From: Cycas panzhihuaensis
Lineage: Eukaryota > Cycadophyta
Direction of reading: 5' to 3'
DNA length: 64,000 nt
NCBI GenBank assembly: GCA_023213395.1
Contig: CM041465.1
Location: 22,568,001-22,632,000 of the forward strand
Each line of letters opens with the position of its first letter. Position 1 is the stretch's first letter. Made by a program: the position numbers and the translations under genes. The notes under the pieces were generated by a model, which did not search any database, was not told the DNA's origin, and saw only the letters and a program-made list of their open reading frames with translations. This document shows, piece after piece, positions 11,555-23,293 of the stretch.

Positions 11555-13332
11555 TGTTTCTTGACTGTTAGGAATAGATTTGGAGTTTATAGCACTGGTA
11601 AGCATAGGTATGTATTTCATATTGCATTTTTTCTTATCTTCCTTATGGTTGTTTCTTCATGTGATGCTTGTTTAGCTACCTAGATGCATGATTGTTTGGT
11701 TTACTTGGCTTGCCTATGCTTTTTATTGCCTATGACAACTAGGACTCTAGTCCAAAGGAATCTCAAAGCCTCCATAGTGGTCTTCTAGTTGACAAGAATT
11801 CCATTACATGCTCCCACAACATGGTTTTTATTAAGTTTTAATTTATTTTTCCCTATTTATTGCATCTTTTCCCTTCTTATCTCACCTTATCGATAACTTG
11901 GATAGCTTACATGGCCTTGGTGAGAAATTTACACCTTATTATTTAAATTTCATGTGATTTCTTTATTAATTTTCATTGATTTTTCTCAATTTCTAATGTT
12001 TTCATTGAGTTATGACTTGGTTTTGCTTGTTTGTTATACTTCCTCCCTATCTATCAATTATTTAGATGGCCTAGGATCAGTTTGTAGGGGTTTAGAGAGG
12101 GGTTCCTGACCTATGGTATTAAGCCACCCCTTAATTTTAAATGGTTTTCATTAATTATAGTAACTACCTTTGCCTTACTTTGATTTTTATTTGACTAACT
12201 CATTTCTATACCACACAGTTATCTTCATGGTGCCATGAAGATATTTGTAGTATGACTATTACAAATCAAAATACGACCAACAACATCTAAATTTACATTC
12301 AATGCTCCCTCTAATATGTTTCCCACCCTAAGATTAGCCTAGATCGAGGCCTAATAGTCAGGGGAGTGAGTTCAAACCCAAAAACTCCACTTTCTTTTGG
12401 TCATTCATCAATCTATAAGTAATCTCATGCTTATTTCTTCATATTTCTTGTATAGAACAACAAAAGTACTTACTTTTGAGGGATAAACACATAGGAAGAA
12501 TATAGATTTTGTGTAGCATATTCTTCAAGTTAGCCTCTATAGCCTACAACATTCTTCTTTCACCTTCCTCACTCAAGGATCTTCCATAAGGGGCCTTTTC
12601 AAGTGTTACAAAGGGCCTCCATTAACATGTTTTTCTTGCATATATAAAGTTCACTCATAACAAATGGGTAAAACCTGACCATCATTTGGTTTTGAGTGAA
12701 AATTCCTATTAGTTGTCATTTCCTTCTTACTATTTAACTTGTCTTTGATAAGAATTTAGATTAAGGAATCCATATTACATACCTTTAATCTTATTTCTCT
12801 ATTTTCAACTCTTGGGAAACCATTCTCCATGAACTAGAAACCTCTCACAATCATACCCCAGGGTGTTGGAGAAGAGAGTGAGTAGTGCATTAGCTGGTAA
12901 AAGGAGTTTAGGGAAGGGAAAAGAGGTGCAAGTTCTAACTTCTACACCCCCTTCCATTGGGTAATCCCCTCCTAATACCACAAGATGCCCTATCTCATTA
13001 TGCATGCATATTCTTCCCTAATATAAACCATGCAACCATACTGTTTCACAAGCAATCTATTGCCTGTTTTTAAGACTTCATATCTCATCCCTACACTCCT
13101 TTTCACTTTGGACTATAGCCCAAAACTTGAAAAACTGCGTGACACCTCTTTCCACTTGAGAGACCACTTCCCTTTATGGGGCCACGCTGTTCTGAGGCAC
13201 TCTGCCTTGCATTCTTCTTTTTTTTCTTTTGATATGCATGAATATTTAAAAGAGGATAGTATTTTACTTATTTCCTTTTGGTGATTGAAGCTAACAAACA
13301 TTTTCTTTGTAAAAGATACATACATACATACA

Positions 13333-13403
<71 letters not shown>

Positions 13404-14735
13404 CATACACCTCTTGTAGGTAGAGTTTGACTTTTGTATGTAGGTGAAGAGTTCATCTATATTCGCTAGCTAAGAAGGTAAGAGGATGGATTTCATCATT
13501 AGGTAACATTATTTCATGGTTTAATGTCACTTCCTTTATTGCACATTTCACTCTTTTTCTTATGCTATTTCCTTTGTTCATTTACAACATTTCTTTTAAG
13601 CTTGGGAAAGATAAGGAAGCCCTATTGCATCTCACAATGTCCTTAATAAAAGGGCTTACACTATTGGCAAAGGAGGAGAAAAGGAAGAGTTAGGTTAGAG
13701 TCACCCTCAACCACTACTAAATGGGTACGATCTTTCCCAACTCTTTCCACCCTCTCTCCTTTTCTTCTAAGCTTATGTTTTGGTTGTTGTTGCTTGCATA
13801 TGCATATATAACAAAACTAGAAAATTTGCTTACTTGCAGAACCTATTTCTTACATTTATAAAAGAGAAATAGATCCCTCTACTCTCTCCCTTTCTTCTTT
13901 GTTAAAGAAAAGGCATAAAAGGAAAGAATCCCTCCTCTCATTTTACATATGTACATTGCATATAGAAATATGGTTAAAACCCTAATTTAGAAGAGTGTTT
14001 TCCTTCTTGCATGAAAGGGAAATACGTTTAAAAGAAAAAGCATATTGCATAAACATTAATAATACTTATCTCTCTTCTTCCCCTTACATCTCCTTCAAAT
14101 ATGAAGTTGACTTTTGCATTCCTTAAAGTGAATATCTTAAAGATTTCTTTGGATGAAAAGTAAAGGAGAGTGAGTTTAAGAATGAGAGATTATAATTGCC
14201 ATGTATTATTAAATATTTTATTTTGAAAATAATACAACTACAACTTTCATTTTGTATAAACATCATACTTTAAAACAAGATAGTATCACCCCCTTATATA
14301 ACCAAAAGAAACTTCAATAAAACCTTGTGCTATAACCCAACCCTAAGGGTATCCCTTTGAACAACAAGGAAGTAACCTAAATCTCTTGCTCTACGTTTTG
14401 TCCCTTGTATATACCATACTCCTCTTTTCTGAGAGGAAATCCTCATTTCCTTCTTTCACAACAAGGATTGGAGAACCTTGTCTAGGCTACTCAATAATTG
14501 GGGAACGACAGTTCCTTCACCATCCAAATATATCACTCAATCATTCGAAACTATAATCCCTTCAAGGTAGATAGGGGAACACACATGTTGTAGGTCCCTC
14601 AAACCTATGCCCAGGAACATAAAGGCCCTTCAAGGATAAGCTTAACCTATATTACACCTCTAGGTTCCTAGTCATTGACAATAACATTAACTAGAGTGTA
14701 GTAATTCTTAGTGACCCCCTCAAGGCATGTTTCTA
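11555..14735 (+). repeat. Gypsy-1 3' LTR (3.2 kb)
   Basis: Begins TGTTTCTTGACTGTTAGG and ends GGCATGTTTCTA (CA decayed to TA). It aligns along its length with the split 5' LTR of Gypsy-2, including the microsatellite and the degenerate block TGGGAAAGATAAGGAAGCCC at 13603-13622. I see no genes in it; the small open frames are chance or microsatellite. Confidence 0.85.
13317..13402. repeat. (TACA)n(TA)n microsatellite
   Basis: Eleven TACA units are followed by about 20 TA units inside the Gypsy-1 LTR. The matching position in the Gypsy-2 LTR (52086-52187) carries the same compound repeat with a longer TA part. The repeat-peptide open frames on the other strand are translations of this repeat. 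Confidence 0.97.
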
Positions 14736-15541
14736 GGATCTAACAACTAGTAAGCTTTTCTTTCTTTGTTATAGCCAACAAAGATATACCTTGAGTATTT
14801 TAGATCAAGCTTTTCTTTTTAGGAACATGTGCTCATGTAATGCTACCAAAGACTCTTAGGTATTTTATTAAATATTTATGATTAGACCATTTTTGTTTTG
14901 GCATAATATTATTTAATGCTTTAGTTGGTAATATATTTAACAAATAATTGGAGCAAGTTATAGCTTCAATACATAATTTTAGATCTAAATATTTTGCACG
15001 TGGCATGCATCTAACTATTTCTATAAATATATAGTTTTTACATTTTAAAATATTATTTTGTTAGGGAATATTAGCAACTAATTATTAAAATTTGATTCCA
15101 TTCCTTTTATAAAAAGACATAAAATCATTTTTTAAATACTCTTTATCATTACATTATATAAAAATTTTAAATTTAAGGTCAGATTGGTTTTCAACTATCA
15201 TTTTAAATTTAATAAAAATATTAAAAATTTCACTTTAACAATTTATCATGTATACCTAATATTTTTTAGAGAAATCATTAATAAAAGTTACCAAATATTT
15301 GCTACTAGAATATGGTGTTTGAAAAGGACCATAAATGTCTAAATGAACGAGTTTAAATAGTGATTTTACTCATAACGTAGTTTGATGAGGAAAAGGTTCC
15401 TGTTTTATTTGATTAAAACATAGGCTTTATAAACACCATAGATGCTAGATAAAGAGGGAAAACCATAAACCATGTCATGTTGATATAGAAAATGTAGTTT
15501 GCTATAACTTGTATGGCCAAAACATGTATGCCATAAACTAT
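14736..15541 (-). pseudogene. Copia-4: decayed copia integrase fragment
   Basis: Read on the minus strand this is GAG-pre-integrase and integrase: a decayed LWH..GH motif near 15500, then FKLVHLDIYGPFQTP (about 15350), VTFINDFSKK, VENQSDLK, and at the left end FVGYNKERKAY. It has many stops and is very AT-rich. It is not the family of Copia-1 or Copia-3. It is cut on the left by Gypsy-1, within the codons following KAY, and on the right by Gypsy-2. It is the oldest layer visible. Confidence 0.85.
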
Positions 15542-16879
15542 TGTTTCCTACATCTTAGGAATGGATCAGGAGATCGTAATGCAGGTAAGTATAGGTATGT
15601 CTCTTCATCTTAGATCCTATCATATTTCCTCATATATGTTGTTTGGCATGATGATTGTATGACTGCTAGATGTGTCACTATTTAGGATGTTTGGCTTACT
15701 TGTGTTTGTTTTCATGCTTATGATGACCTGGACTTTGGTCCAATGGTATTTAGAGCCCTTGATATGGTCTCCTAGTCAACGAGGTGAATTCTTAATGCTT
15801 CTGTAACTCTGTTCTCATTTGCTTTTGACTTAATATTGCTTACGAACTTTATTTTCACATTTTTTTATATGTAATCAACTACTTTAAAGCCTCTAGATTA
15901 GTTTACAGAAGTCTAAGATAGGATTTGTTACTCTTTTAATTAGTTTTTTGTCAACTATCAATTGATTTTCGCATCCAATTTCTACACTACAAAGTTTGTT
16001 GTTTATACTGCGATGATTGTTGTCTGTATTGCTCTAATTATTGTACCCAGTGGAGATATTCATGGTACTATAAATAACTTCATAATATAACTATTACATT
16101 AACAGTCATGATCAACAACATTCAAAATTTAGATTAATTATACTACCTAACATGCCTGATGCCTCAGGCCAAGCCCAGATTGAGGCGTAACAGTTATGGC
16201 ACCCTCTCAAATAATAAAACTCTCATTTTGAGTTTGAATAAGGAACATTTGACTCATATTTTGGCTCATCTTCTATACACAAATTAGAGAACAACTCAGT
16301 TGAAAAAAAGCATACAGTAGAAGCTTGATTCTAGTACTAAGGCACTTAAAATCATCTCCTACAAGGAACCAACACTCTCTCTTTCTCCTAGGTACTCAAG
16401 GAGCTTCTCTAAAATCATTCTCTCAATAGTCATAAGGGATTCTTCCTCACCAATTTCAGCCACAAGCAATAAGTTTCTCCTACATGAAGTGGGTAACATA
16501 TATACCTATGCTTCTCCATGAGAATTTCTAGTGTTTAGTTCTGATTTTAGTTGTCTTCACTCTCTTTTATTTGATTCTTAGCTTGAATATTAGATTTTAT
16601 AGCTTTATTAGCATAAAATCTTCAAAACTTTGATAAAACAACTTTGTATGAGTTTCAAATCTTTCACAACTATACTCAAAGTATTAAGACATGAGATAAG
16701 ACTTACACCTCTTGCTTTTAGGAGTTTGGAGAAGGGAAATAAGTGTAAGTACTAACTTTTATACTCCTTACTCACTAGGTAATCCCCTCCCAAAATATAC
16801 GGTGCCAAGTCTCGTTGTACATGCACCTTCCACCATATTACTAGGCCTTACAACCATACTACTTTGTAAGCACATATTG
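15542..16879 (+). repeat. Gypsy-2 5' LTR, left part
   Basis: Starts TGTTTCCTACATCTTAGG and aligns with the Gypsy-1 LTR (11555 onward) up to ...AAGCACATATTG, where Gypsy-3 begins. It resumes at 51816. No genes seen. Confidence 0.87.
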
Positions 16880-17609
16880 TGTTTCCCAGCTACCGAGAAT
16901 GGATATGGATGGGTCGACTCAGGTAAGCACATGTATATCTCCATCTCCTTTGTCAGCCATTTCAGGAGGTAGATTGAAACATTGCTTGATTCACAGCGTG
17001 ATTGGGTGCCTCATCTTTCTGATTGCCATGCATCTTGATGCTTGATCATGCTATATACCTTTAGTCTATGATGACCCACGGGACATGCTCCTCCATGAGG
17101 CATGCATCCCCATGGCACCTTACAACCCTCTATTGCACCTCCACATCGCCTCAAGCATTGAACAATTTATGTGATCTGCTCATACCTTTATCACGTTATC
17201 ACAACTCTTAGCATTTTGCTATGAGTGCTCAACATTTTGTGTCTATCCATAGGTCTCTTGGGAGCCCTACCTCTTAATGCCCTATCCGGTCTAACCCATT
17301 TACCCACTTGGACTATCCCTAGCCACCTGGACAGGAGGACCAGCCCCTCCTAGGCCTAGGATACCCCCTTCCTAGGGCCCCTAAGACCTTTATTTTCCTT
17401 TTTATTGATTCTGGTCTTGCATCATGACAAATTCTATGGTATTGTGAAGCTTTTCACGGTACCGCGAAGTTTACCACAGTGCAACTATTTATCTCTATTT
17501 TTTTAATCTATTGTGGTAATTTTTGCATTTTTTACGAAATTACCATGTGGATTAGTTGTTGTCCGAGTCCCAGCCTAACCCTAATCGCTCGATTAAGGAT
17601 AGGGTTGAG

Positions 17610-17616
17610 TATAAAT
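17610..17616 (+). promoter_or_regulatory. Gypsy-3 5' LTR TATA box
   Basis: TATAAAT lies 730 bp into the LTR. The same element is seen at 49588 (offset 731) in the 3' LTR and at 23287 and 34645 in the Gypsy-4 LTRs. This suggests U3 is about 0.75 kb and R plus U5 about 2.2 kb. Confidence 0.7.
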
Positions 17617-18882
17617 CCTAAAAATTACCTCATTTCCTCCTCTTACACTCTCTAATAATCTCATACAACTCTCTTTCTCCTGCTCTTCTACCACCTCTCC
17701 AAGCTTCCTCCTACAGGAAATGGCCTGCATCTACTGAGATCTCCTAGACTCTACCTTCCACAACTCCAATTGGTGGAACTTATCTCATCAAGAAGCCTCA
17801 CCAAGCGAAGACACCATTCAAAGATTATATTCACAGGCGTATAGTGAGTTTCTTCTCTAGATTTTATAGGGATTCTCCTGCAAGCACCTAGACTAGCCTC
17901 ATCCTATGCTACTCTTAGGTAGGCCTGCTATAAACGTAGCCCAGTAGGTAGCTCTTTGTATTTCTCTTTATGTTATTTCCTTAGAACTCCTTTGAAAGTT
18001 GAGATCCTTTCCATATATCTTTTATTTTCAGTCCTTCCTAGCTTATGCAGGAGATATTTCCCTACAGATTTCTTTTCATATTTACTTTTTCTTTCTGTGT
18101 CTCTATGATCTCTCTAAGAGGGATGTGAGGTGAGCCAATAAAGGTGTGAGTGAAGGAAGCACTCAGTAGGTTTAGTACCCTACAAGGCCAGCTTCCCAAG
18201 GGGCAATCCCCCTTCTCCTCCTTTGCTCTCCTCCTTGTGTCCTCCTTAGGCCACCGGACGACCCTGGAAAGGAGGCTATTGTTGGAACTAGTATATGTAG
18301 CCCCTTGCTATACTATTTCTAGCCTTGAGAGCCCCATATTAGTAGGGTATTTCAGCCCCTTGGTGGTATTATATCCTTCCTTTTGCTACTCCCTCACTAG
18401 GTGTTGTGCATGATACATACCATAATTTTGGTAACACTTACAACATTTCCAGTTTCTATAGCATTTGCTCCTTTCACTATTAGATGCCATATAGGATGCC
18501 TAAACCTTCTATCCTTGTTCTCAAAGGTAGTGTGGAGGAACTTGAATAAGAGAGTTAGCCATTATGAGGCTAACTACTAGCACCCATTACTTGTTGCAAC
18601 TTGTGTTATTAAATATCTTGTATTATTTCTGGCACTTTGCTTGCAACTTTTGGCACTTTATCTCCTATATATGTATACACATCTACTTGGTATTCTAGCT
18701 TCCCCTTGAAGGAAGGGGAAGAACACCTTATATTTGTAGGTTTCATTACATCATTTATGGAAAGGAAAAGCCACTTCGATCTGGGTAAGTCTTCACCTTT
18801 CTCTTTTTCATTTCGCTTCCTTGCATAGTTTTTTTGTTCTCTTATGTCCTTTTTGGTTTCTTTCCTTTCTTTTCTTTTGCAT

Positions 18883-18902
18883 GGGGAAGGTAAGGAAGCC
18901 CC
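18883..18902 (+). promoter_or_regulatory. Conserved LTR block GGGGAAGGTAAGGAAGCCCC
   Basis: This block is also at 24553, 35903, 50863, 52396 (one change), 63390 and, decayed, 13603. It lies downstream of the TATA box, so it should be transcribed. It contains a consensus-like splice donor AAG|GTAAGG. Function is inferred only. Confidence 0.6.
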
Positions 18903-19836
18903 TCAAACACCACCTTTTGACAACATTGGTGCATCAGACAAGGACAAGGGAGCAAAGCACAACATATAGGCAAGCATCTTCTTTGGCAACATAACCTTCC
19001 AAATACATATTTTCCCTCTCAAAGCTCTTTTCCTTTGTTATTACTAGGTTAATCATCATGCATAATAAACAACATAAAAGGAAAAGAGTAATCAACCAAC
19101 TTGCATATATTTATCTTGCATATGTATGTTGCATGCTGCCTTTATAGGAAGGAGCATACCATAGGACTTATACCTCCCTCCTCTCCTACTTGAATGCAAA
19201 ATGTCCCTTAGCTTTGCATTTCCTAGCATGCATGCTTGAGTGTGTTTAGAATACTTTTTTTCGTATTTTTCTTGTTTCAAAAGAAAAAGAGACTGAGAGA
19301 GTATTTAAAGTTCCTCTTTTGTGATAGTAAACAAGCACACCTATAGCATCCTTTCACATGTACTCTTCACGTTCCTCTTCACACACTTTACCAACGTCAC
19401 CCTCGCTAGGACTTAGATCCCTTCGATTATGTAGTAGCAAGTGGTCTCTTGCCAGCACTCCTACATTCACAGACCTACCTTAGGTGAGTCAACCTAAGGA
19501 GTTCTTATTGTTTCACCTATACCATATCACATTCCTGTAGTAGTTCTTCCTTTATTAGGCCTCCCTTTTTCCTTCAGACCATCCAAGGGTGGGAGGATTC
19601 CATCATTTAGGGTTATCTGAGATACCTTATGCATATCTTGACCTTCAGGCCAAAAGCCCAAGCTACCTTAAGGAAGTTGTGTGCCATTCGTGGGTCTCGA
19701 ACCTACGTTCTAATGTACGAATGCCCTATGTGGGTGTTTCTTCTACTTTATAGGATTGTATTCTTATTCTGGTATTTATTGTTGATTGCCCTAATCTTTG
19801 TTGAGTGTAGTTACCATCCCCATAGATGTGATTCCA

Positions 19837-19951
19837 CTAGCAACCATTATGGGGACCCACTAGTAAGGGAAATAGTCTTCCTCCCTTTCTTGTTGGTGCT
19901 GCTACCTCTTAGTAGCTTTTGTTCTTCTTCCAATGCATAGGTAGGACATGG
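19837..19951 (+). other. Gypsy-3 PBS and leader start
   Basis: Directly after the LTR comes CTAGCAACCATTATGGGGACC, matching the same position in Gypsy-4 (25357) and Gypsy-2 (53583). The shared GGGGACC-type PBS differs from the iMet type and resembles the diverged Arg-type PBS used by Tat/Ogre elements. The leader is interrupted by Copia-5 at 19952 and resumes at 37609. Confidence 0.65.
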
Positions 19952-20596
19952 TGTTGGATATTGGGACAATAATATTTTGGGGCTAAAATTTTGGCATGTT
20001 TTCAGTGTGGTTTCCCCCCTAATCTTTCTCGGGAGTTCCAACAGGGGCAGGAGCCCCCCTTAGCCAGGGGATGCGGAAGGGGTGGAATGCCCCCCACTAA
20101 GAAGGGGTTTGGGGGTGATAGCCCCCAACCCAAAAAATTAGCCATGTAAATCATAGTAAAATGTAAAGAGAATCAGGGTCGTTCGATACAAATACCCTAT
20201 ATTCTATGGTTGAGATTTATGCCCTAGATGTCCCTCTCATGTAGCCCATTTTAGGGCTTTTCTTATTATGTTGTATGTAATGTAATGTATTGTGAAGAGG
20301 GTGGTGGCTGGTTGTTATTCCTGAGATCACTTTGTAACTGAGATATACTGTTTCTCCATTCTATAGTAATAAAGATCAATACCTTTCCTATGTAGATGTT
20401 TCCCTAATACACTACTAGGGTTTTAGCATGTTATATCAAGTGCATATGTGATGTTTGGCTTTCATTTTCATGTTATTGTATAATCTTTGATTTTAGAACT
20501 TGCATGTAATTTTAAGTTTCAATTTCTATAGCTAGTTGTAAGAATGCAATAGATCTTGGTGGTAGTTAAAAGGTTTGGGACCTTGTATTCTCAACA
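19952..20596 (+). repeat. Copia-5 5' LTR
   Basis: A 645-bp LTR, TGTTGGATATTGGG... to ...TATTCTCAACA. It holds a perfect G-rich stem-loop, TTGGGGG / CCCCCAA (20109-20128, loop TGATAG), preserved with compensating variation in the sister LTRs. Confidence 0.94.
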
Positions 20597-20612
20597 AGTG
20601 GTATCAGAGCCA
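20597..20612 (+). other. Copia-5 primer-binding site
   Basis: AGTGGTATCAGAGCCA follows the LTR. It is an initiator tRNA-Met type PBS. Confidence 0.9.
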
Positions 20613-20633
20613 CTTCTATTTTATAGTGAGTTT

Positions 20634-22595
20634 ATGAAGGTTTTGGTGTTGGCTTTTCTACACCAAATAGTGAAACTAGTAGGTGTAAAGTTCGAGGTAG
20701 AGAAATTCAATGGCAAGAATAACTTCGAGTTGTGGAAGCTAAAATCATATGATATTCTTATACAGTAGGGTTTGTACAAAGCCTTTGTAGGTAAATCAAA
20801 GAAACCTGTAGGGATGGACAATGATGAATGGGATGACTTAGACAAAAAGGCACTTAGCACAATATGATTGTGCTTGGCAGATGAAGTATTGTTTAACATC
20901 ACAGGGGAGGAGACAGTAGTAGGATTATGGACTTGGTTAGAAGGCCTATATATGACCAAACTAGTAATGAATCAAATCTACCTAAAGAGGCAATTGTACT
21001 CATTACAGATGAAGGAAGGTACAAAAATTGCTGACCATTTAAATGTTTTCAATACTCTTATTTGTCAGTTAACTAGTATCGATGTTAAAATTAAGGATGA
21101 GGACAAGGCTGTTACCTTATTATACTCATTACCTGAATCCTGGCATAATATTGTCATCTCAATTAGTTTTAACACTACAAATGTATTGGATTATGATTAT
21201 GTTGTGAGTGCTTTGTTGATGGAAGAAGTACAGAGGAAATCTAGTCTTGAAACCCCCACACTAGAAGCTATGATGGTAAGGGGTAGAACGTTTGAGAGAG
21301 GACAAAACTCCAGGGATGCATTGAGGTCCAAGTCAAACAGCAAAAAGAGTAAGCTCAAGTGTTGGAATTATAATAAGACTAGTCACATCAAGAAGGATTG
21401 CTACAAAAGGAAGGAGTTCTAGAAAAGGGAAGATCGTGCCAAGGAGGCGAATCAGGTGGAGTCAAATCAAGGTATGGATGATGATGTCTTGGTCGCTTAT
21501 AATGTTTTTCATTATCACCATGACTGGTTATTAGATTCAGGTGCTTCGCATCACATGTGTCTATAAAAGAGTTGGTTCTCATCATACCAACCTCTTGATG
21601 GTGATGATGTGCTTATGGGAAATAAAGTTTCTTGTAAGACAATGGGCATTGGTAGCATTAAGATTAAAATGTTCGATGGGGTAGTCAGAACATTAACTGA
21701 GGTTAGACATGTACCTAATTTGAAAAAGAACCTGATTTCCTTGGGTGAACTAAATTCAGGTGGTTTTAGGTCATGAAAGAGTCCTAAAGGTGTCAAAGGG
21801 TGCCTTGGTTGTTATTAAAGCCTTAAAGAAAGGAAATTTTTACATTTTGGTGGGAAATACAGATGTTAGCCAAGCAACTACAACATCAAAGACTGCAGAA
21901 TATCCAACTCAGTTATGGCATCAAAGACTTGGGCACATGAGTAAGAGAGGACTTAAGGTGCTGATAAATTGTAAGTTGCTTCCTAACTTGTAGCTTTCAG
22001 ACTTGGCTTTCTGTAAACATTATGTTTTTGGAAAATAGTATAGACTCAAGTTTAAAGTGGGCAGTCACACTAGTAAAGGCATTCTGGATTACATACATTC
22101 AGATGTATGGGGACCAGCCACTAAAATATCTTGTGGAGGATCATTATATTTTGTCACATTTATAGATGATTACTCTAGGAAGGTATGGGTCTATTTTTTG
22201 AAAAGGAAATCTAAAGTGTTTAGTGTGTTTAAGCAGTTCAAGGCTCTAGTTGAGAACAACACTAGTAAGACAATCAAATATTTAAGAACTGATAATGGAG
22301 GTGATTTCAACTCTTTGGAATTTGAGAACTATTGCAAAGAAGCTAGGATTGAAAGACACAAGACCACTAGCTATGCTCCACAGTAAAATAGCATTGCTAA
22401 GCACATGAATAGGACACTCTTGGAAAGAGCAAGAAGCATGCTAAGTAATGCAGGAGTGGAGTAGGGCTTGTGGGTACAAGCTGTTCAAACAGCTTACAAT
22501 CTGGTTACAGGGTCTATTGGTTAAGCTTGGAGGGAGACAAGAAAATGTAAAGGTATTTTTTTATAGTTAAAGTACCATTTACTTAGCCAAGAATC
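20634..22595 (+). pseudogene. Copia-5 gag, protease and partial integrase joined to RNase H tail
   Basis: Gag starts at ATG 20634 (MKVLVLAFLHQIVKLVG...). The polyprotein has stops at 20766, near 20866 and at 21421, and frameshifts. The zinc knuckle reads CWNYNKTSHIKKDC, so its second Cys is Tyr. The protease motif LLDSGASHHM keeps DSG. Integrase shows LWHQRLGH, the first Asp in HSDVWGP and RTDNGGDF. The third catalytic Glu position reads Lys (IAKHMNRT). At about 22498-22507 the integrase is fused to the RNase H region through the shared string AATCTGGTTA, deleting about 1.8 kb as judged against Copia-1. The copy cannot make RT. Confidence 0.9.
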
Positions 22596-23286
22596 TATTT
22601 CCTGGCTACCAGGAATGGATACGGATAGGACGACTCAGGTAAGCACATGTATGCTTCTTCCTTGTCATTTGTACTATTTCTTTAAAAAGGTTGACAGAAG
22701 TGTTGCCTTATTGCATGATTGCTTGCTCCATTCGCATGATCACTTTGCACTTGTTGCCTGGTCATGCTGCTTGTCGTATTATGAGCCTATGATGACCCAG
22801 TGGGACTGACCTTTTCACAAGGTAAGCATCCCCCATAGCACTTTATAACCCTCCGTGCTACCTCCACACTGCCTCAAGCCTCATTTGATTTGTATGACCT
22901 GTTCATGCCTTGATTTTGATCTCCTATCACCTCGTTTCCAAGACCTTTAGCCATTGATGCTCCCCTTGCCTTTGTCCACATGCCTTCTGGACTGTCCTAG
23001 CCACCTGGATAGGAGGGCTAGCCCCTCCTAGGCCTACCACATCACCTCCTAAGGCTCCCAAAACCCAGATTATTGTCATTCCAGATTTTTGGTCATGCAC
23101 CACTGTAAACTTAATGGTACCGTGAAGTTTATCGTAGTACCACAAAGTTTACCATGGTGCAACTATTGCAAGTTATTTTTAAAACCTGTCATGGCAATTC
23201 TCACTTTTCCCACAGAATAGCCACGTGTCCTTGTGTCCAGCTCTTCCCTATTCATGCCCTATTCACTTGTTTAGGGATGGGATGGG

Positions 23287-23293
23287 TATAAAT
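23287..23293 (+). promoter_or_regulatory. Gypsy-4 5' LTR TATA box
   Basis: GGGTATAAATCCC lies 691 bp into the LTR. The 3' LTR keeps it at 34645. Confidence 0.7.

Larger units (their letters stand above)
11478..14735 (+). mobile_element. Gypsy-1: 3' tail and 3' LTR of a Tat-type gypsy element
   Basis: Bases 11478-11542 align with the last internal stretch of Gypsy-4 (about 33916-33972). They are followed by a PPT (CCTAGGGGGCAG, 11543-11554) and an LTR (11555-14735). The rest of the element is to the left, beyond Copia-2 and outside the window. The LTR end interrupts a copia integrase reading frame at 14736, so Gypsy-1 inserted into Copia-4. Confidence 0.85.
16880..19836 (+). repeat. Gypsy-3 5' LTR
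   Basis: A 2957-bp LTR from TGTTTCCCAGCTACCGAG to ATGTGATTCCA. It contains a TATA box at 17610, imperfect GGTACCGYGAAGTTT repeats (about 17445-17485), the conserved block at 18883-18902 and a conserved AAGGGTGGGAGGA near 19583. No genes seen. Confidence 0.93.

Noticed and set aside
13113-13456. Minus-strand open frames encoding MYVCMYVC and IYIYIY repeats
   Set aside because: They are translations of the TACA/TA microsatellite in the LTR, not proteins.
18150-18413. LTR open frame with a near-identical partner at 50129-50392
   Set aside because: Both lie in the two LTRs of Gypsy-3, so the similarity reflects LTR identity. No domain seen and not kept in the Gypsy-4 LTR as a protein.
19947-19951. 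TSD for Copia-5 (catgg left, cttag at 37609-37613)
   Set aside because: Only three of five bases agree, so I do not claim a duplication.
22610-22640. Splice donor CAGGTAAGC near the start of gypsy LTRs
   Set aside because: It lies upstream of the TATA box, so the 5' LTR copy would not be in the main transcript. Kept only as a conserved motif.
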